Source of the DNA: an uncultured Ruminococcus sp.
Lineage (GTDB): Bacteria > Bacillota_A > Clostridia > Oscillospirales > Acutalibacteraceae
Reading direction: 5' to 3'
DNA: 8,383 nt
Assembly (NCBI GenBank): GCA_902798605.1
Contig: CADBXH010000156.1
Location: 1 to 8,383, forward strand
Positions 1 to 5,616 of this stretch are shown piece by piece. The notes beneath the pieces were generated by a model that was given only the letters and a program-made list of their open reading frames with translations, searched no databases and had not been told where the DNA came from. Each line of letters begins with the position of its first letter. Position 1 is the first letter of the stretch. Made by a program: the position numbers and the translations under genes.

Positions 1-2
1 TG

Positions 3-377
3 AAGAAGAACACGGAAACGCTGGTGTGGGAGCTTGACAAAATCGAAACAGAGCTTTGGAAAGCGCCGCCGGAGCCTTTGCTCGAAAGGATCGCCGAGAG
101 GGTGACCGCCGACAATCCTAACTGGTGCGGAACGCCGACGGAGCTGTGCGAATACCTCGCCGTTGACATCAAACCAAACGCAATCACACAAAAGCTGAAT
201 GTCAACGTCAACCGTCTGATGGACGAACACAAGATCGTCTATCACTACAAGCGCACTCACGAAGGGCGCAAGATCACGCTGACCTATGAGGGCGGCGTGT
301 CAAAGCGTGACGGCTGTGACAGCGATTGTGGGGTGTGTGAAACACCGACACAGCTGACACGGACTGACACGCACTAA
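3..377 (+). CDS. C-terminal end of a probable replication ATPase/helicase-type protein (5' truncated by window edge)
   Basis: The reading frame is open from the first bases of the window, so this is the 3' part of a longer gene; the GTG at 24 is internal rather than a convincing start, since no ribosome binding site precedes it. The visible ~124 residues contain a compact helical segment of winged-helix character, with a 'GTPTEL' element, then 'NAITQKLN' and 'KRTHEGRKITL'. I associate this with the C-terminal DNA-binding tail of RepA-like AAA ATPases or primases found on Clostridia mobile elements; that is family recollection, not a demonstrated match. The last ~28 residues are a low-complexity Cys/Asp/Thr tail encoded by GTGAC- and TGACAC-rich DNA. 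A position just upstream of the transfer region fits a replication or processing role. Confidence is good that it is coding and low for the exact function. Confidence 0.5.
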   Translation, partial: KKNTETLVWELDKIETELWKAPPEPLLERIAERVTADNPNWCGTPTELCEYLAVDIKPNAITQKLNVNVNRLMDEHKIVYHYKRTHEGRKITLTYEGGVSKRDGCDSDCGVCETPTQLTRTDTH

Positions 378-397
378 AGTTTAGGCGGGGTGCAGGG

Positions 398-513
398 AGC
401 CCTTTTCAAAGGGCTGCCCTTGCTCCTCGAAGAGCGTAAAACCTGCTCGCAGGTTGCATTTTTGATAGCCCTGCTGTCAAAAGTGCTTTTGCGTTACTCT
501 TGGCAAGAGTAAC
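398..513. other. Cluster of four hairpins upstream of the relaxase; candidate oriT region
   Basis: Four successive inverted repeats fill the gap between the first gene and the relaxase. H1 (398-415) is AGCCCTTT/AAAGGGCT around a 2-nt loop. H2 (440-455) is AACCTGC/GCAGGTT around TC. H3 (456-486) has 14-bp arms, GCATTTTTGATAGC against GCTGTCAAAAGTGC, pairing completely with two G-U pairs. H4 (493-513) is GTTACTCTT/AAGAGTAAC around GGC. None is followed by a T-run, so they do not look like ordinary terminators. MobV relaxases are generally encoded next to the oriT they nick, so this is the natural place for it. The stretch 514-577 is AT-rich, with TATATA-type -10 candidates but no convincing -35. 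I cannot identify a nic site by consensus. Confidence 0.5.
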
Positions 514-577
514 AGAACCTGAGTTAGAGTTAATTCAGTGAGATAACCATATATATATACAGATTTGAGGTAGATAA

Positions 578-1732
578 ATGAAGAGAACGATTAGTGCTAT
601 GGTGGGTAAAGGCTCCGTGACACACAACAGCCGCAGTTTCACAGCGGAGAACGTGAACAGCGAGCGTACCCATTTGAATATAGATTACTGTAACGAGCCA
701 ATCAAGAAAGTATACCACGAAATGTTTGATGAAGCTCTGAAACAGTACAACGATAAACAGAAACGCAAGGATAGAAAAATTCCCGATTACTATAAGCATA
801 TCGAGTCCGGTAAACAGGAAAAGCTGTTCCACGAAATCATCTTCCAAATCGGCAACATGGACGATATGTCAGCGACAGGAGAACACGCCGAGCTTGCGAG
901 GACAATCCTCGACGAATACTATCAAGGCTTCCAAGAGCGCAATCCCTACCTGCGAGTGTTCTCCGCTCACCTTCATATGGACGAAGCGACGCCGCATATC
1001 CATATTGACTTTGTACCGTTCACCACCGGAAGCAAGCGAGGTTTGGAGAAACGAGTTTCGCTGAAACAGGCAATGCTCAATATGGGTTTCAAAGGCGAGG
1101 GAAAAAGCGACAACGAACTGAATCGCTGGATACTTTCCGAAAAGAAAGTCCTCGCTCAGATTATGGAGCGGCACGGTATCGAGTGGGAACAGAAAGGTAC
1201 TCACGAACAGCACCTGTCCGTACTTGATTACAAAAAACAGGAGCGAGCCAAAGAGGTCGCCGAGCTCGACCGGGAGATTGAGGAAAAGCAGTTAGAGGTC
1301 AAGGGACTGAAAGCGACGGCAGAAAAAATCAAGGAAGCAACGGATTCACTCGACAGCATAGAACATCAGCTTGACAATAATCCCGAGCTGCAACTTCCGG
1401 AGCCACAGGGCTTTATGTCGGCAAAAAGCTACAAGAAAAAGTTTGTAGATCCGTTAATCCAGCGGCTGAAAAATCTTGTTCTATCTGCGGTAGCAAAAAG
1501 CTATTTGGGCTGGGAAAACTATCACCGTATTAACAATCTGAACGGAAGATTGTACAGCGAAAACAAAAGTCTGAAACACGAAAATTCAAGCTTGAAGGAA
1601 TTGAATAATCAACTCCGTGAACAAAATAAAGCCTACCGCCTGTTGGAAAAGGTTTTCGGAAAGCACAAGCTCAATGAGATTATCGAGCAGGCGAGAGGTT
1701 TCAAAAAGTCAAAACAGCGTGACGCACGCTAA
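578..1732 (+). CDS. MobV-family relaxase (Pre/Mob plasmid recombination/mobilization protein)
   Basis: A 384-residue protein expected to nick DNA at oriT and pilot the strand into a recipient using another element's conjugation machinery. The N-terminus has the family's His-Asn-x-Arg element (H16, N17, R19). The diagnostic metal-binding motif HLHMDEATPHIH lies at residues 131-142 (H133, D135, E136, H140, H142), matching the HxDExTPHxH pattern of MobV proteins. After residue ~215 the protein becomes charged and helical, with predicted coiled coils around 220-265 and 325-358, as usual for the dimerization half of Mob proteins. The start at 578 has GAGG at 567-570, 7 nt upstream, and keeps the conserved N-terminus; the internal Met8 would lose it. 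The hairpin cluster upstream is the likely substrate. TnpV follows 24 nt downstream and is probably co-transcribed. The length suggests an intact gene. Confidence 0.93.
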   Translation: MKRTISAMVGKGSVTHNSRSFTAENVNSERTHLNIDYCNEPIKKVYHEMFDEALKQYNDKQKRKDRKIPDYYKHIESGKQEKLFHEIIFQIGNMDDMSATGEHAELARTILDEYYQGFQERNPYLRVFSAHLHMDEATPHIHIDFVPFTTGSKRGLEKRVSLKQAMLNMGFKGEGKSDNELNRWILSEKKVLAQIMERHGIEWEQKGTHEQHLSVLDYKKQERAKEVAELDREIEEKQLEVKGLKATAEKIKEATDSLDSIEHQLDNNPELQLPEPQGFMSAKSYKKKFVDPLIQRLKNLVLSAVAKSYLGWENYHRINNLNGRLYSENKSLKHENSSLKELNNQLREQNKAYRLLEKVFGKHKLNEIIEQARGFKKSKQRDAR

Positions 1733-1756
1733 TATATTATGAAAGGTTGATGAACA

Positions 1757-2134
1757 ATGGAAAAGATAATTTACGACAAGAAAACGGGTATTCACTATGA
1801 GCTGCAAGGCGATTACTATCTGCCGTGCCTGACGCTTCCAGAACAGCCCAAGGTAGAAATTGGCATTTGGGGCAAGCGGCATTTACGGTATATCAAGCAG
1901 CACCACAGAATCCGCTATACCAATCTGCTGACAAGCTGTAAGCTCACCGCTTACCTCACCGACATCGACGATCAAGCAGAGGAGATGTTCTTTCGGTTGG
2001 TAAACCAACTCGCCGAAAAAGAAGGCATAACCGAACAGCTCAAATCAGAGAATCAAATGCTGTGGGTACGGCAAATGAACAATATCCGTAACCGTGCAAC
2101 GGAAATCGTTAATGCAGAGTTGATTTATGTATAA
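1757..2134 (+). CDS. TnpV-family transposon-encoded protein
   Basis: A 125-residue protein with the layout of the TnpV family (small, transposon-encoded, unknown function): an N-terminal GDYYLPCLTLPE segment (18-29), then IGIWGKRHLRYIK (35-47), a central helical LLTSCKLTAYLTDID stretch (57-71), and a C-terminal 'MLWVRQMNNIRNRA' to 'VNAELIYV' helix. Start ATG 1757 is preceded by AAAGG at 1742-1746, a slightly distant ribosome binding site. It sits 24 nt after the relaxase stop on the same strand and ends just before a strong terminator, so it closes the mobilization operon. The family is frequent on Clostridia mobile elements next to relaxases or serine recombinases. Its biochemical role is not established; small basic surfaces hint at an accessory DNA-binding role, which is inference. 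Confidence 0.88.
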   Translation: MEKIIYDKKTGIHYELQGDYYLPCLTLPEQPKVEIGIWGKRHLRYIKQHHRIRYTNLLTSCKLTAYLTDIDDQAEEMFFRLVNQLAEKEGITEQLKSENQMLWVRQMNNIRNRATEIVNAELIYV

Positions 2135-2137
2135 TAA

Positions 2138-2182
2138 AATCGAGCGAAGGTGAATTATTCATCTTCGCTCGATTATTTTTTT
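2138..2182 (+). terminator. Strong intrinsic terminator, probably serving both converging operons
   Basis: Arms AATCGAGCGAAG and CTTCGCTCGATT (2138-2149 and 2163-2174) form a 12-bp perfect stem that extends through a further TGAA/TTCA segment, followed by a run of seven T at 2176-2182. It starts 4 nt after the TnpV stop. On the minus strand the stem is followed by ATTTTATTAT, a weaker U-rich tail, so it may also stop the converging permease transcript. The displaced permease stop codon (2181-2183) abuts it exactly. Confidence 0.9.
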
Positions 2183-2258
2183 ATTCGTTCATAATTTGTT
2201 TTAACGGTATTTTTTTCATTGACTGACCATAAGCAAACATAACGCCTTCATATACAAC
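2181..2258 (-). pseudogene. Displaced true C-terminus of the FtsX-type permease (out of frame)
   Basis: Read on the minus strand in the frame ending at TAA (2181-2183), this segment encodes VVYEGVMFAYG followed by a segment ending KKIPLKQIMNE. A tyrosine-glutamate, a short membrane-edge helix, basic residues and a final K-x-IM-x-E is the ending I recall for this family of ABC permeases. The in-frame ending of the upstream ORF (YMKALCLLMVSQ) does not resemble it. Joining the two requires a net loss of one base (modulo three) near 2256 to be undone, giving a protein of about 375 residues. No obvious slippery heptamer is present, so a mutation or sequence error is more likely than programmed frameshifting. 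Confidence 0.7.
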
Positions 2259-3307
2259 GCAAGCGTTATAAAGAACATCAGAAAATCAAACTCATATTCG
2301 GGAATACCCTCGACGCCCGAAAAAACAATATCAACCATAATTCTCAATAATGCATACTGATACACAGAACCGATGATAAAGCCGATATACGCCGCCGGGC
2401 GGTAACCGTCGAGAACAGAACGCTTGCAATCAGCGCTATCATAGCCGAATACACGCATCATAGCAATATTCTTTTGATTGGAGCGGATGACGGTGGTCAC
2501 GGCGATATACAGCGTGGTAAACGCCAGAATAACGCCGATAATCAATATCATCAAGCCCATCATTTCACTTGACAAATCCTTCATACTTGCCGACATTTGT
2601 ATCATAGCCGAAAAGCAGAACGAGGAAAAGGCGATGAAGAACACCAAGGTTTTGCGGCTTCTTAACACAGAGCTCCTCATTTCGGCAACAAAGGTCTTTT
2701 TATCTTTTGTGTTTTTGGTTTTTCCCTTTACCTTCACAATACCCTTCAATAGATTGACGCAAGGCTGGCGAAGCTTTAACAGGCTGTTGCATACTGCAAT
2801 CAAAGCAAAGACCAAAGTGGGAGCAATCACCAGCAGGACGAATAATATCCAATGAAAACCAATAGAAAGCTCCGGCAAATAGCCGTCTTTATTTTGTAAC
2901 TCATAAAACTGCGGCATTAACGCAAATGACAGCAAATAACCGACGAAACAGCCAAGGAATACACTCAAGCCGAAAACAGAAAAACCCTTTGCAATTTTGA
3001 AATCAGAATAACCGAGAGCCTTTAATATCCCGATTTCCTTTGAATGGCTGTCTATGTAATGCTTGATATAGAAAAACAGCATCACAACGGTAGTGATCGC
3101 CAAGCAGCCGCCACTGACGGCGCAAACGACCTTTGAAGTCATAATCTGTGCGTCGTAGAACATCTGCGCATAGGGGTTGTCAATCAGACCTGCTATCGCA
3201 GTTAAATCCAAATAATAGTTTAAAAACATATTGCAGACGGTTACCGCACAGCAGGTCATAATGGAAATTCCGAACAACTTTACGCTGTCCTTGATACTGA
3301 CAATCAT
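2216..3307 (-). CDS. FtsX-type ABC transporter permease, frameshifted near its C-terminus
   Basis: A 363-residue integral membrane protein with about eight predicted membrane segments (near 11-29, 60-82, 107-131, 152-175, 219-239, 250-272, 303-325, 342-360). It consists of two FtsX-like halves, each with the cytoplasmic coupling motif: KEIGILKALGY (90-100) and KNIAMMRVFGY (279-289). These loops normally contact the partner ATPase. A basic linker (191-204) separates the halves, and there is no large extracellular domain of the MacB kind. The start at 3307 lies 4 nt after the ATPase stop, with GGGTGG-type pairing inside the ATPase end, so translation is probably coupled. The last 12 residues are aberrant and the expected ending lies in another frame down to 2181. 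Exported substrate unknown; peptides or antimicrobial compounds are plausible for this class. Partial activity is possible because only the tail is altered. Confidence 0.85.
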   Translation of the reverse strand: MIVSIKDSVKLFGISIMTCCAVTVCNMFLNYYLDLTAIAGLIDNPYAQMFYDAQIMTSKVVCAVSGGCLAITTVVMLFFYIKHYIDSHSKEIGILKALGYSDFKIAKGFSVFGLSVFLGCFVGYLLSFALMPQFYELQNKDGYLPELSIGFHWILFVLLVIAPTLVFALIAVCNSLLKLRQPCVNLLKGIVKVKGKTKNTKDKKTFVAEMRSSVLRSRKTLVFFIAFSSFCFSAMIQMSASMKDLSSEMMGLMILIIGVILAFTTLYIAVTTVIRSNQKNIAMMRVFGYDSADCKRSVLDGYRPAAYIGFIIGSVYQYALLRIMVDIVFSGVEGIPEYEFDFLMFFITLALYMKALCLLMVSQ

Positions 3308-3311
3308 ACCG

Positions 3312-4004
3312 TCACCACCCGATCTCGTAAGCCGTCTTTTTATCCGTGTTTTCGGTAACGCTGACGATTTTGCCGCTGTTCATCTTAATGATTCTGTCGG
3401 CGGTTTCGGCTATATTGCTGTTGTGCGTTACCATAATCATCGTAAAGCCCTGTTCCTCGTGCAGCCTGATGATATAGTTAAGTACCTGTCTGCCTGTTTC
3501 TTCGTCTAATGCTCCTGTCGGCTCGTCAAGAAAAAGTACCTTCGGATTCTTTGCGAGCGCTCTTGCTATCGCTACACGCTGTTGTTCGCCGCCGCTGAGT
3601 TCTGATGGGAATTTTCTGCGCTTATCGGATAAGCCGACCGCTTCGATATATTTCAGATAATCCTTGTTATTGTCGAGGTCAGCACCCATCCTTACATTCT
3701 TTTCTACATTTAGATGTGGGAGCAAATAATACTGCTGAAAGATATAAGCCGTGTTCTCACGTCGGAATTTCGTCAGATCCTTTTCGCTCATATTGCCGAG
3801 TTCTTGGCTGTCATAAGCAACACAACCGACGTCTGAAGTCTCCAAGCCCGAAATGACATTGAGAAAGGTTGATTTTCCCGAACCTGAAGCGCCGAGTATG
3901 ACGATAAACTCACCATCGTTAATGCGAACGGAAACACCATCCAGCGCTTTAAAGCGGCTTTCGCCTTTTCCGTAATATTTTGATAAATCATTTATCTCTA
4001 TCAT
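3312..4004 (-). CDS. ABC transporter ATP-binding protein (MacB/LolD-like class)
   Basis: A 230-residue nucleotide-binding subunit with every motif in place: Walker [10 protein letters not shown] (38-46), Q-loop FQQ (89-91), signature LSGGEQQ (136-142), Walker B VLFLDEP (156-162), D-loop GALD (164-167) and switch histidine H194 in 'VTHNS'. The Walker B 'LDEPTGALD' form and the FtsX-type partner next to it place it in the MacB/LolD/FtsE branch, which powers mechanotransmission-type export or extraction rather than uptake. Its ATG overlaps the stop of the upstream TetR gene as TAATG, with GAAAGG just upstream, so the two are translationally coupled. It should act at the inner face of the membrane with the permease encoded 4 nt downstream. 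Substrate not predictable from sequence. Confidence 0.95.
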   Translation of the reverse strand: MIEINDLSKYYGKGESRFKALDGVSVRINDGEFIVILGASGSGKSTFLNVISGLETSDVGCVAYDSQELGNMSEKDLTKFRRENTAYIFQQYYLLPHLNVEKNVRMGADLDNNKDYLKYIEAVGLSDKRRKFPSELSGGEQQRVAIARALAKNPKVLFLDEPTGALDEETGRQVLNYIIRLHEEQGFTMIMVTHNSNIAETADRIIKMNSGKIVSVTENTDKKTAYEIGW

Positions 4005-4579
4005 TATGATTTTCCTTTCAGTCTTTCTGTCAGCAATGCTTTGAAAACTTCCGTCAGCATTATGCCGATCTCATCTTCCGTAAAACGACACATAGATGTT
4101 GCGCAAAGGGTGGCAATGCCGTGAGAATATATCCACAGGTGTCTGTACAATATAACAGCGTCATCTGCCGATACAGGATATTCATCGGTAATTGATTTTA
4201 AAATATCGGTATAGTTGTCATCAATTTCGGGGAGTATTCTATTTACGCCCATATTACCGGATGTTTTTCGCATAAACAAAAGTTGAAACAGCTTCGGCTC
4301 ATTTATTGCAAACTGAATATATGACTGACCAACGCCCTTAAAGGCAGGGGTTTGCTGTAATCCTTGCTCAACATATTCGGAATATATCTCACGAGCTTTT
4401 GCTTCAATCCCGTTAAGTACCTCGCCCATATTATCAAAAACGGTAAATATCGGTCTTGCCGAGCTGCCAAGATAATTGCCGATTTCTCTTGCAGTAACGG
4501 CAGAAATGTCATGCTCACGCAGGATCGCTAAGCCTGCACCGATGATTTCTTCTTTTGTAAATTTCGCTTTAGGGGGCAT
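4004..4579 (-). CDS. TetR/AcrR-family transcriptional regulator
   Basis: A 191-residue protein. Residues ~7-52 form the TetR helix-turn-helix (KFTKEEIIGAGLAILRE..., then AVTAREIGNYLGSS as recognition region, then the 'FDNMGEVL' helix that replaces the usual Y-x-x-F-x-x-K segment). Residues ~60-190 are a helical ligand and dimerization domain. It is the first gene of the minus-strand unit, overlapping the ABC ATPase start by one base, so it probably represses its own operon and is released by a compound the transporter handles (inference from the standard arrangement). Start ATG 4577-4579 has AGGAG at 4586-4590 with 6-nt spacing. The promoter directly upstream carries palindromic operator-like sequences. 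Ligand unknown. Confidence 0.93.
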   Translation of the reverse strand: MPPKAKFTKEEIIGAGLAILREHDISAVTAREIGNYLGSSARPIFTVFDNMGEVLNGIEAKAREIYSEYVEQGLQQTPAFKGVGQSYIQFAINEPKLFQLLFMRKTSGNMGVNRILPEIDDNYTDILKSITDEYPVSADDAVILYRHLWIYSHGIATLCATSMCRFTEDEIGIMLTEVFKALLTERLKGKS

Positions 4580-4593
4580 AATGAGCTCCTTTC

Positions 4594-4646
4594 TAAAACA
4601 ATCGTTTTATAACATTTGTTTTATTATAAAGTATAATAATCGTTTT
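4594..4646. promoter_or_regulatory. Probable TetR operator repeats
   Basis: TAAAACAATCGTTTTA (4594-4609) is an inverted repeat with 6-bp arms around a 4-bp centre, lying between the start site and the ribosome binding site of the regulator. The half-site AATCGTTTT recurs at 4638-4646 in the -35/spacer region, and a degenerate copy, ACATTTGTTTTAT, lies just right of the first palindrome. Repeats overlapping both the promoter and the early leader fit autorepression by the adjacent TetR protein. The actual binding site is inferred. Confidence 0.6.
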
Positions 4647-4651
4647 GTCAA
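4623..4651 (-). promoter_or_regulatory. Consensus sigma-A promoter of the TetR-ABC-permease operon
   Basis: On the minus strand: TTGACA (4651-4646), a 17-bp spacer, then TATAAT (4628-4623). Both hexamers match consensus exactly. Transcription would start near 4616, about 37 nt before the TetR ATG. Such a strong promoter only makes sense if it is held down by a repressor, which agrees with the overlapping repeats. Confidence 0.88.
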
Positions 4652-4679
4652 TAACCAGATTTGTAACGCCCAAACTCGC

Positions 4680-4848
4680 AAAGTAATATATTTACCCTAC
4701 CTATTCGATATTGTTTTGCAAAAGGCGCATAAACAGTATGTTTTTATCCGTAAAAGCGTGACACTTTTTCGATTAGTTGTTTGGTTCATAAAGCATAATT
4801 AATTTATCGCTTTAAAGTGTTGATTTTAAAGGACAGCTATGCTATAAT
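4680..4848 (+). repeat. Direct repeat copy A (conserved module ending in a promoter)
   Basis: It matches 8043-8213 in the same orientation. From 4692 to 4848 the two copies align with no gaps at a constant offset of 3365, about 122 of 157 positions identical by hand count. Identity is concentrated in blocks: AAAGTAATATAT, TTACCCTACCTA, GGCGCATAAACAGT, GCGTGACACTTTTTCGATT, ATCGCTTTAAAGTGTTGATT and ATGCTATAAT. The sequence between blocks differs, but block spacing is identical apart from one 2-bp indel at the left end. An inverted pair ACACTTT (4761-4767) and AAAGTGT (4814-4820) lies 53 bp apart. The copy sits between the leftward TetR promoter and the cargo genes. Not recognised as a known element; it may be a regulatory region or a cassette boundary. 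Confidence 0.85.
4820..4848 (+). promoter_or_regulatory. Rightward promoter at the end of repeat copy A
   Basis: TTGATT (4820-4825), 17-bp spacer, TATAAT (4843-4848) preceded by TGC, giving an extended -10. The -35 overlaps the AAAGTGT arm of the repeat by one base, so a protein bound there would control it. Copy B keeps the same hexamers and spacing with a different spacer interior, which supports function. Confidence 0.75.
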
Positions 4849-4854
4849 AAACCA

Positions 4855-5064
4855 AAAGCGATCAGAAATAAACCAAGCTACGAATGATAGCAAATGACTG
4901 ATAGCTTTTTGATAGCACAAGCTGTGATAACTAAACAAAAATGTATAATTGAAACCATATTTTCCCACGAGAAGCAATATTTATTAAACGAAGTTGTTTA
5001 ATGATTGCTTTGCACTTAAGACTGCCAAGTGGGATCATCTCCTGTTTGGCGGCTCTGTTTTTTT
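4855..5064 (+). ncRNA. Candidate short non-coding transcript between the repeat promoter and a terminator
   Basis: The promoter of copy A would start transcription near 4855, and a T-tailed terminator ends at 5064, defining a transcript of about 210 nt. It has no worthwhile ORF: the ATG at 4884 stops after five codons. It contains several GATAGC motifs (4886, 4900, 4911; GATAAC at 4926), then a long imperfect hairpin at 4972-5010 (AAGCAAT/ATTGCTT outside, ATTAAAC/GTTTAAT inside), then the terminator hairpin. It could be a small RNA, an attenuated leader for the LytTR gene, or a remnant of a lost gene. No known RNA family is recognised. Confidence 0.35.
5024..5064 (+). terminator. Intrinsic terminator upstream of the LytTR operon; shares its hairpin with 6093-6125
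   Basis: GCCAA(G) at 5024-5029 pairs with (T)TTGGC at 5045-5050, with further GG/CC pairing inside, followed by GGCTCTG and seven T at 5058-5064. The core GCCAAGTGGGAT...ATCTCCTG is nearly identical to the hairpin after the DUF3021 gene. It would insulate the LytTR promoter from upstream transcription. Confidence 0.75.
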
Positions 5065-5071
5065 ACCAATA

Positions 5072-5101
5072 ACCACTTATCTTCAAAAATCGACCACTTA
5101 T
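5072..5101 (+). promoter_or_regulatory. LytTR-type operator: 9-bp direct repeats spaced by 12 bp
   Basis: ACCACTTAT occurs at 5072-5080 and again, identically, at 5093-5101, with exactly 12 bp between. LytTR regulators such as AgrA bind 9-bp direct repeats separated by 12 bp, and this sequence agrees with most positions of that family's loose consensus. The site lies directly upstream of the promoter of the LytTR gene itself, pointing to autoregulation. Confidence 0.75.
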
Positions 5102-5111
5102 TGAAAAACGG

Positions 5112-5140
5112 TGGATTCGATTCCTTACGTGTGATATACT
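5112..5140 (+). promoter_or_regulatory. Activator-dependent-looking promoter of the LytTR-DUF3021 operon
   Basis: An extended -10, TGATATACT (TG at 5132-5133, TATACT at 5135-5140), has only a poor -35 at the right distance (TGGATT, 5112-5117, 17-bp spacer). The LytTR direct repeats end 10 bp upstream of that -35, the usual place for an activator. Start of transcription expected near 5147; the ribosome binding site AAGGAGG is at 5151-5157. Confidence 0.65.
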
Positions 5141-5165
5141 TTAGTCAGAAAAGGAGGAAACCACA

Positions 5166-5606
5166 ATGCAGGTAGAAATCAAAATTGACGACAACTGTAT
5201 TGAGCCGAAGGTGATTATCATTACCGATAAGGTAACAGATGAAATCAACGACATACTCAATATGCTTTCATCAAAAACACCTGAGGTGATTACGGGCTTT
5301 TATAACGATTTAGCGGAAATCTTATCGCCTGATGATATTATCAGAATTTACGCAGAGGACGGTAAGATTTTTGCTTCGGTCAACAACAAAGAATACATAC
5401 TTAGACAAAGATTATATGAGCTTGAGGAACAGCTCAATAAGTATAGCTTTGTGCGCATTTCCAACTCGGAGATTATCAATCTGAAAAAGGTACGCAATTT
5501 TGATTTGAGCTTATCGGGTACAATTTGCGTTACGCTGTCCGACGGAACGGCAACATATGTTTCAAGACGCTATGTGTCAAAAATCAAAAAGATTTTAGGT
5601 TTATAG
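5166..5606 (+). CDS. LytTR DNA-binding domain regulator (LytTR regulatory system type)
   Basis: A 146-residue transcription factor with no receiver domain. The first ~45 residues are a small N-terminal alpha/beta segment; residues ~50-145 form the LytTR domain, with 'IIRIYAEDGKIFA' early, FVRISNSEIINLKKV (95-109), then the beta hairpin ending 'VTLSDGTATYVSRRYV' (122-137). It is followed 10 nt downstream by a DUF3021 membrane protein. In streptococci, LytTR regulators of this size (HdrR, BrsR) are held inactive by a membrane protein encoded next to them and activate their own operon and effector genes such as bacteriocins; this pair is probably analogous. The ribosome binding site AAGGAGG is 8 nt before ATG, and the 9-12-9 direct repeat upstream is its likely binding site. 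Other targets are unknown; the GNAT and methyltransferase genes downstream are candidates. Confidence 0.93.
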   Translation: MQVEIKIDDNCIEPKVIIITDKVTDEINDILNMLSSKTPEVITGFYNDLAEILSPDDIIRIYAEDGKIFASVNNKEYILRQRLYELEEQLNKYSFVRISNSEIINLKKVRNFDLSLSGTICVTLSDGTATYVSRRYVSKIKKILGL

Positions 5607-5616
5607 GAGGTAAATT

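Noticed and set aside
869..1213. A 114-codon minus-strand open frame inside the relaxase gene
   Set aside because: It lies opposite the region encoding the conserved HxDExTPHxH motif and has no start signal or neighbours on that strand.
1718..2137. TnpV considered as a truncated transposase marking an insertion sequence
   Set aside because: The protein is full length for its own family and no terminal inverted repeats or target-site duplications are visible around it.
2255..2260. Programmed ribosomal frameshifting at the permease end
   Set aside because: There is no slippery heptamer and no clear downstream stimulatory structure before the stop; a mutation or sequencing error explains it more simply.
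2478..2855. A 125-codon + strand open frame within the permease gene
   Set aside because: It is antisense to a well-supported ABC permease. Its hydrophobic composition mirrors the opposite strand and there is no ribosome binding site.
4476..4802. A 108-codon + strand open frame over the TetR start and the intergenic region
   Set aside because: It spans the TetR promoter, operator and part of repeat copy A, with no ribosome binding site or family resemblance.
4886..4931. Four GATAGC/GATAAC motifs considered as a CRISPR-like or iteron array
   Set aside because: Units are only 6 bp with irregular spacing (14, 11 and 15 bp), so neither a CRISPR array nor a regular iteron set is supported.
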